A stretch of 10,155 nt of DNA from DAIDHZ01 sp965370365 (lineage in GTDB: Bacteria; Chlamydiota; Chlamydiia; Chlamydiales; SM23-39): NCBI GenBank assembly GCA_965370365.1, contig CBDUSP010000056.1, forward strand, positions 1 to 10,155. Direction: 5' to 3'. Made by a program: the position numbers and the translations under genes. Numbering within the stretch: position 1 is the first letter of the stretch; each line of letters begins with the position of its first letter. The notes under the pieces were generated by a model that did not search any database, had not been told where the DNA came from, and was given only the letters and a program-made list of their open reading frames with translations. Shown piece by piece: positions 6,043 through 10,155 of the stretch.

Positions 6043-6063
6043 GATTTTTCTCTTTACGAAAAT

Positions 6064-6642
6064 ATGATTGGGTTTATGGGAAAAGCAATTGAGCCATCAG
6101 AAATTCTTATCAATCGGGAGGGGCTTCCTAAGGAAAAAGCCTCCCACGTAAACCCTCAGATTCGGTTTTTGGCCAGGTTTTTTGATTACGCCATCTTCTT
6201 TCTTGTATTGTGGGGCTTGCATCAAGTATTTGGAGGCAAATTTCCTCTTAGCTTGTTTGACCATCTGATCCCTCTAGAGTTTTTTTCTTGGATTCCTATT
6301 GAGGCGCTTCTTCTTATCTCATGGGGGACGACGCCTGGAAAGTTTCTACTTAGAACAAAGCTCTCTCACGGAAGAAAGAAAAAACTCGAGTTTTCTACAG
6401 CGATCAAGCGGAGTTTTAATGTTTGGTTTCGAGGCATTGGTATGGGCATCCCTATTTTGAACGTTTTATGCATGCTCGTTGCTTCAAGCAAGCTTCGTGT
6501 GATGGGAATGACGAGCTGGGATAGGGAGGACAACATTCGCGTTTCTCACTTTCCTGTGCCTAGATGGCGCATGATCTTTGCATCTGTTGTGACTTTTATC
6601 GGTTTTTTTACGTACTATAGCGCAAAATATGGATTCTTTTAA
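6064..6642 (+). CDS. RDD family membrane protein
   Basis: This is an integral membrane protein of the RDD family, whose members are proposed in some bacteria to be ion or sodium-proton antiporters or accessory membrane proteins; no precise function can be given here. Seen in the 192 residues: a charged N-terminal tail (1-33); RFLARFFDYAIFF (34-46), with the Arg and Asp of the RDD name at 34, 38 and 41; a second helix pair near 68-87; WGTTPGKFLLRTKL (87-100), the family's Thr-Pro-Gly-Lys turn; a helix pair over 120-140; TSWDR (150-154) like the conserved tail of the domain; and a final helix at 170-186. The start may be ATG 6064 or ATG 6076; neither has a good ribosome binding site. It lies 21 bp after sua5 and overlaps the next gene by 14 bp. 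Confidence 0.85.
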   Translation: MIGFMGKAIEPSEILINREGLPKEKASHVNPQIRFLARFFDYAIFFLVLWGLHQVFGGKFPLSLFDHLIPLEFFSWIPIEALLLISWGTTPGKFLLRTKLSHGRKKKLEFSTAIKRSFNVWFRGIGMGIPILNVLCMLVASSKLRVMGMTSWDREDNIRVSHFPVPRWRMIFASVVTFIGFFTYYSAKYGFF

Positions 6643-8644
6643 TCGGATTTTTCGACCAAAGACTGTTGCCCTTATTGGCGCTACAGAAACTGAGGGGAGT
6701 GTAGGTAAGGGTGTAATGAACAACCTTGTCCAAGGGGACTGTAAAGTCTTTCCCGTAAATCCAAAAAGAGAGACGGTTTTTGGGATTAAGGCGTATCCCG
6801 ATGTTCTAAAAATTCCTGAGGACGTAGATCTTGCAGTGATTGTAACACCTGCAAAGACGGTCCCCGCAATTGTACAAGAGTGCGTGCAAAAGAAAATCCC
6901 TGCAGCTGTGATTATTTCTGCTGGAACGGATTTTTCTTTAATCATGGCTCAAAAAGGGAACATGCGCATTATCGGTCCCAATTGTCTTGGGATTATGAAT
7001 CCCTCTTGTGGACTGAATGCAACGTTTGCCTCTGATATTGCATTGGACGGAAACATTGCATTTATTTCGCAGTCAGGAGCTCTTGGAACAGCCGTTCTTG
7101 ATTGGAGTTTAAAAGAAAAGGTGGGCTTTAGCGCCTTTGTATCGATTGGCTCTATGATCGATATAGATTTTGGCGATCTCATTGAGTATTTTGGGAAAGA
7201 TCCTGCAACAAAAAGCATCCTGATCTACATGGAAAGCATTGGCGATGCAAAATGCTTTTTATCTGCTGCAAAAAAGGTGGCAATATCCAAACCAATCATC
7301 TTGATTAAAGCCGGAAGAACCGAGGAGGCTGCAAAGGCTGCGGCGTCTCATACGGGCGCTCTTGCAGGGAGCGATGAGGTGTTTAGCGCGGCAATGCGAA
7401 GGGTTGGTGTGTTGCGTGTAGATACAATTGGCGAGCTCTTTGCGATGACGGAATCGCTTGGAAAACAACCAATACCGAAAGGCCCACATCTGACAATTGT
7501 CACAAATGCTGGAGGCCCTGGCGTTCTTGCAACGGACGCCCTGATTGCAAATGGGGGAAAATTAGCTCTGATTTCTAGCGATGCAATGAATGCGTATAAT
7601 TCTTTTCTTCCCGCGTCTTGGTCTCACAATAATCCAATCGATATTTTGGGAGATGCAAGCCCAGAGCTTTATGCTAAAACCCTTGAGATTGCAGCGAACG
7701 ATCCCAACACCGATGGGTTGCTCGTTATTTTGACGCCTCAGGATATGACCGATCCAACAAAGACAGCAGAGGAGCTCAAGCGGTTTGCAAAGCTTGGCAA
7801 GCCTGTTTTAGCAAGTTTTATGGGAGCAAAAAGTGTGGAAGAAGGCTCAAGCATTTTGGTAGATGCTGGGATTCCTGTTTTTGAGTTCCCCGATATGGCA
7901 TGTAAAACATTTGCAACCATGTGGACACATAGCGATCAATTAAAAGAAATCACAGAAGAGATTCCTCCTCTTAGCGGTGAAGAGATTTGCGCACCAAAAG
8001 GGACGATCTTGGATGAGGTTGAATCGAAAAAGATTTTGGAGAAATATCAGATTCCAGTAGTGCCAACTGAAATTGCAAAAAGTCCTGATGAGGCAGTAAA
8101 AATTGCATCGAATATGGGCTTTCCTGTTGTTTTAAAAATCTACTCCCAAACAATTACGCACAAAACAGATGTGGGAGGAGTGAAACTCAATTTGAACACT
8201 CCTGATTCGTTAAAAAATGCCTACGCGGAGATTTTTAAAGCGGTTAAGCGAGAAGATTTTCAGGGAGTAACCGTTCAGAAAATGGTCAATTTAGATGGCT
8301 ATGAGCTGATCATCGGCAGTATCACAGATGAAGAGTTTGGGCCCGTTGTTCTTTTTGGACAAGGGGGGTCTCTTGTGGAAGTGGTTAAGGATCAGTCGCT
8401 TGCGATGCCGACACTTACAAAGACGCTTGCCCTACGCCTGATGAGGCGAACAAAGATTTATGAGGCGCTTCTTGGGGTGAGGGGTCGCAAAGCTGTCGAT
8501 ATAGACAAATTGAGTGAGCTTCTTGTGCGCTTTAGTCAGATGATTTGCGAGCAAACATGGATTAAAGAGTGTGATATTAACCCGCTACTCGTATCCCCGG
8601 ATGGCTTTCTCGCGCTCGATGCTAGAATTATTGTAAAACAATGA
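6629..8644 (+). CDS. ADP-forming acyl-CoA (acetyl-CoA) synthetase, fused alpha-beta
   Basis: It is predicted to catalyse acyl-CoA + ADP + Pi to acid + ATP + CoA (reversible), in the cytoplasm; acetyl-CoA is the usual substrate but specificity is not readable. The 671 residues are in the order of fused ADP-forming acetyl-CoA synthetases: CoA-binding Rossmann domain (about 5-125; VALIGATETEGSVGKGV, then IIGPNCLG at 114-121), succinyl-CoA-ligase-like domain (SQSGALGTAVLDW 147-159; SHTGALAGSDEVF 240-252 with the phospho-accepting His241), a further ligase domain (TNAGGPGVLATDAL from 292), and an ATP-grasp domain (about 455-671; ITHKTDVGGVKL 509-520, FGQGGSLVEVVKD, CDINPL at 648-653). No GNAT domain is attached, so it is not a Pat-type protein acetyltransferase. 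The segment after ISAGT (about 101-110) is shorter than usual. ATG 6629 lies within the end of the RDD gene and lacks a clear SD, suggesting coupling. Confidence 0.9.
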   Translation: MDSFNRIFRPKTVALIGATETEGSVGKGVMNNLVQGDCKVFPVNPKRETVFGIKAYPDVLKIPEDVDLAVIVTPAKTVPAIVQECVQKKIPAAVIISAGTDFSLIMAQKGNMRIIGPNCLGIMNPSCGLNATFASDIALDGNIAFISQSGALGTAVLDWSLKEKVGFSAFVSIGSMIDIDFGDLIEYFGKDPATKSILIYMESIGDAKCFLSAAKKVAISKPIILIKAGRTEEAAKAAASHTGALAGSDEVFSAAMRRVGVLRVDTIGELFAMTESLGKQPIPKGPHLTIVTNAGGPGVLATDALIANGGKLALISSDAMNAYNSFLPASWSHNNPIDILGDASPELYAKTLEIAANDPNTDGLLVILTPQDMTDPTKTAEELKRFAKLGKPVLASFMGAKSVEEGSSILVDAGIPVFEFPDMACKTFATMWTHSDQLKEITEEIPPLSGEEICAPKGTILDEVESKKILEKYQIPVVPTEIAKSPDEAVKIASNMGFPVVLKIYSQTITHKTDVGGVKLNLNTPDSLKNAYAEIFKAVKREDFQGVTVQKMVNLDGYELIIGSITDEEFGPVVLFGQGGSLVEVVKDQSLAMPTLTKTLALRLMRRTKIYEALLGVRGRKAVDIDKLSELLVRFSQMICEQTWIKECDINPLLVSPDGFLALDARIIVKQ

Positions 8645-10023
8645 AAAAAGTCTTTGTTCTTCTCTCTATCTATCTTGTTGCGCAAGTGTTGTGGCTCCTT
8701 CCTGCACCATCTGGAATGGGCATCGATGCGTGGCATCTTTTTAGTCTTTTTGTTGCACTCATTTTAGGAGTTCTTTTTCGCCCTTTCCCTCTGGGTGCTA
8801 CCGCACTCATTGCGCTTACAGCTGCAATTGCAACGCGCACTCTTGGAATAGAGAATGCCTTGCAGGGTTTTTCAAATGAAACGGTCTGGTTGATTCTGTC
8901 TGCCATGTTTATTTCGCGGGGCTTTGTAACGACGGGTCTTGGTAAAAGACTCTCGTACAAAATCTTAAGCGTTTTTGGAGGAAGTAGTCTTGGAATTGGA
9001 TATGGCCTTGTTTTAACGGATCTTATCTTGGCTCCGACGATTCCAAGTGTGACAGCAAGAGTTGGAGGGATTGTGTATCCCATCCTCCGATCCATCACTG
9101 AGCTATTTGATAAGAAATCCAAAGTGGATGCTTTTTTAACGCAGACAGTATTTCAAGGATCTGTGGTTACAAGTGCGATGTTTTTAACATCGATTGCGGG
9201 AAACCCTCTGATTGCAGCTTTAAGTGGAGAAAACGGGATTCAAATTACTTGGACACTTTGGATGGTTGCAGCCATTGTCCCAGGTCTAATTAGCTTATGT
9301 GTTGTCCCATACGTTGTTTTTCGTCTCATTTCTCCTCAAGTTCGCAAAACACCTGAGACAAAAGGAATGGCAAAAAAAAACCATGCAGAGCTTGGGAAAA
9401 TGAAGAAAGAAGAGTGGATGGTTGTCGGGACGTTTGTCTTTTTGATGGCTCTTTGGATCATCGGACCCCGTTTTGGAATTGGACCAACAACAACGGCTCT
9501 CATTGGCCTTGCCATTCTTCTTGTAACAAAGGTTCTTGATTGGAAAGATCTCTTATCTCAAGGAAGCGCTTGGGATATTTTTATCTGGTTCTCAGTCTTG
9601 ATTACGTTTTCAAGCGCTTTAAATAAGCTGGGATTTTCTTCCTATTTAAGCACTGAAATCACAAAGCACATTCAAGGATTAAACTGGGTTGTTGGATTTG
9701 GGGTTTTGAGCCTCATCTATTTTTATCTGCACTATCTCTTTGTCTCGTCAATTGCGCAAATTAGCGCGCTCTACATGAGCTTTCTTATTCTGGCAGTCTC
9801 TTTAGGAACGCCACCGCTTCTTGCAGCGCTAACGCTTGGATTTTTCAGCAGTCTAATGGCCTCTCTCACCCACTATGGGGCAGGGCAAGCTCCCATCCTT
9901 TTCGAGATGGGGACAATGACAGCAACAACATGGTGGAAAACGGGTTTCATCGTGAGCCTTGTTAATATCGTGATTTGGCTCGGAATCGGAAGTCTCTGGT
10001 GGAAACTAATCGGCGTTTTTTAA
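8641..10023 (+). CDS. 2-oxoglutarate/malate-type dicarboxylate translocator (DiT1-like, DASS family)
   Basis: This is an inner-membrane carrier of the DASS superfamily, close in motifs to plastid DiT1 and the chlamydial sodium/dicarboxylate carriers, likely exchanging 2-oxoglutarate, malate or similar acids with the host cell. The 460 residues have about 12 hydrophobic segments and the usual family length. Seen: GFSNETVWLILSAMFISRGF (76-95), LAPTIPSVTARVGGIVYPI (130-148), TSIAGNPL (183-190) as the first SNP-like substrate loop, a basic cytoplasmic loop (231-258), WDIFIWFSVL (311-320), FVSSIAQISALY (367-378) and SLMASLTHYGAGQAPILF (404-421) as the second substrate region. ATG 8641 overlaps the synthetase stop (ATGA), the classic sign of coupling. 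It closes the operon. The counter-substrate and ion dependence are inferred from the family, not seen. Confidence 0.92.
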   Translation: MKKVFVLLSIYLVAQVLWLLPAPSGMGIDAWHLFSLFVALILGVLFRPFPLGATALIALTAAIATRTLGIENALQGFSNETVWLILSAMFISRGFVTTGLGKRLSYKILSVFGGSSLGIGYGLVLTDLILAPTIPSVTARVGGIVYPILRSITELFDKKSKVDAFLTQTVFQGSVVTSAMFLTSIAGNPLIAALSGENGIQITWTLWMVAAIVPGLISLCVVPYVVFRLISPQVRKTPETKGMAKKNHAELGKMKKEEWMVVGTFVFLMALWIIGPRFGIGPTTTALIGLAILLVTKVLDWKDLLSQGSAWDIFIWFSVLITFSSALNKLGFSSYLSTEITKHIQGLNWVVGFGVLSLIYFYLHYLFVSSIAQISALYMSFLILAVSLGTPPLLAALTLGFFSSLMASLTHYGAGQAPILFEMGTMTATTWWKTGFIVSLVNIVIWLGIGSLWWKLIGVF

Positions 10024-10155
10024 GGAGCCACTGATTAATTGCTTTGCCCTAGGGCTCGCGCATTAAATCTTCCCGAGAAGGAATGTTGATCCCACAGATT
10101 TATTCAGCTCAAAAAATTAACAGGATCGGCTACGCCGGCAGGATCACCGCTGACG
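10024..10155. other. Right-edge region without a confident gene
   Basis: These 132 bp follow the translocator stop. A 10-bp perfect palindrome GCCCTAGGGC lies at 10046-10055. No hairpin with a T tract is seen, so no terminator can be called for the operon. Two edge reading frames compete: on the minus strand a frame enters from the right edge and stops at TGA (complement of 10104-10106), which could be the end of a convergent gene (VADPVNFLS at its end); on the plus strand ATG 10083 opens a frame running off the edge (MLIPQIYSAQ...), but its AAGGA abuts the ATG. Neither is long enough to decide. The last 35 bases look richer in G+C than the neighbouring sequence. Confidence 0.4.

Noticed and set aside
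288..6953. The same 13 bases (aatcatggctcaa) at the end of hctB and inside the synthetase's shortened loop
   Set aside because: One 13-base match is about what chance predicts in 10 kb, and the flanks do not match, so it does not support a recombination scar.
6629..8644. Reading the synthetase as a Pat-type protein lysine acetyltransferase
   Set aside because: Pat proteins carry a GNAT domain attached to this core; here the protein ends after the ATP-grasp domain.
10025..10057. GAGCC...GGCTC as a terminator for the operon
   Set aside because: Only five pairs with a loop of over 20 bases and no T tract after it.

Overview
The window most likely comes from a member of the Chlamydiota outside the genus Chlamydia (an environmental, amoeba-associated type). 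The strongest marker is at the left edge: the Lys/Arg-rich tail of an HctB (Hc2) histone H1-like protein built from a repeated AKRKT pentapeptide, the protein that condenses chlamydial DNA in the infectious form. A dicarboxylate translocator of the plastid DiT1/chlamydial type, a repeat-built candidate secreted effector and a protein with an SH2-like domain fit the same lifestyle. The exact genus cannot be read from this sequence. No rRNA, tRNA, IS element or CRISPR array was recognised.

Left part (1-3061). The cut-off hctB (+) ends at a strong intrinsic terminator and faces an APC-superfamily amino acid antiporter of the GadC/glutamate:GABA type (-). The antiporter is divergent, with only 27 bp between, from a two-gene unit (+): a 244-residue protein whose C-terminal third reads as a divergent SH2 domain, then a six-helix membrane protein of unknown function one base downstream. 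The 27-bp gap carries a 9-bp perfect inverted repeat that touches both starts.

Middle (3062-5039). On the minus strand lie a 554-residue protein of three internally repeated domains with a disordered Ser/Thr/Gln-rich N-terminus (candidate type III effector) and, overlapping its 3' end by 20 bp, a TMEM14-family small membrane protein. The TMEM14 gene abuts the six-helix gene stop-to-stop with no spacer.

Right part (5131-10023). Four plus-strand genes are tightly packed and look like one operon: Sua5-type threonylcarbamoyl-AMP synthase (tRNA t6A modification), an RDD membrane protein, a fused ADP-forming acyl/acetyl-CoA synthetase, and the DiT1-like 2-oxoglutarate/dicarboxylate translocator. 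Gaps are 21 bp, then overlaps of 14 and 4 bp. The last two could work together, one importing host C4/C5 dicarboxylates and the other making ATP from acyl-CoA, but that link is inference from adjacency. The last 132 bases hold no gene that can be called with confidence.

The observations most worth following are the SH2-like domain with its coupled membrane protein, and the triple-repeat effector-like protein whose core resembles the strand region of Ulp/C48 proteases without the catalytic His.
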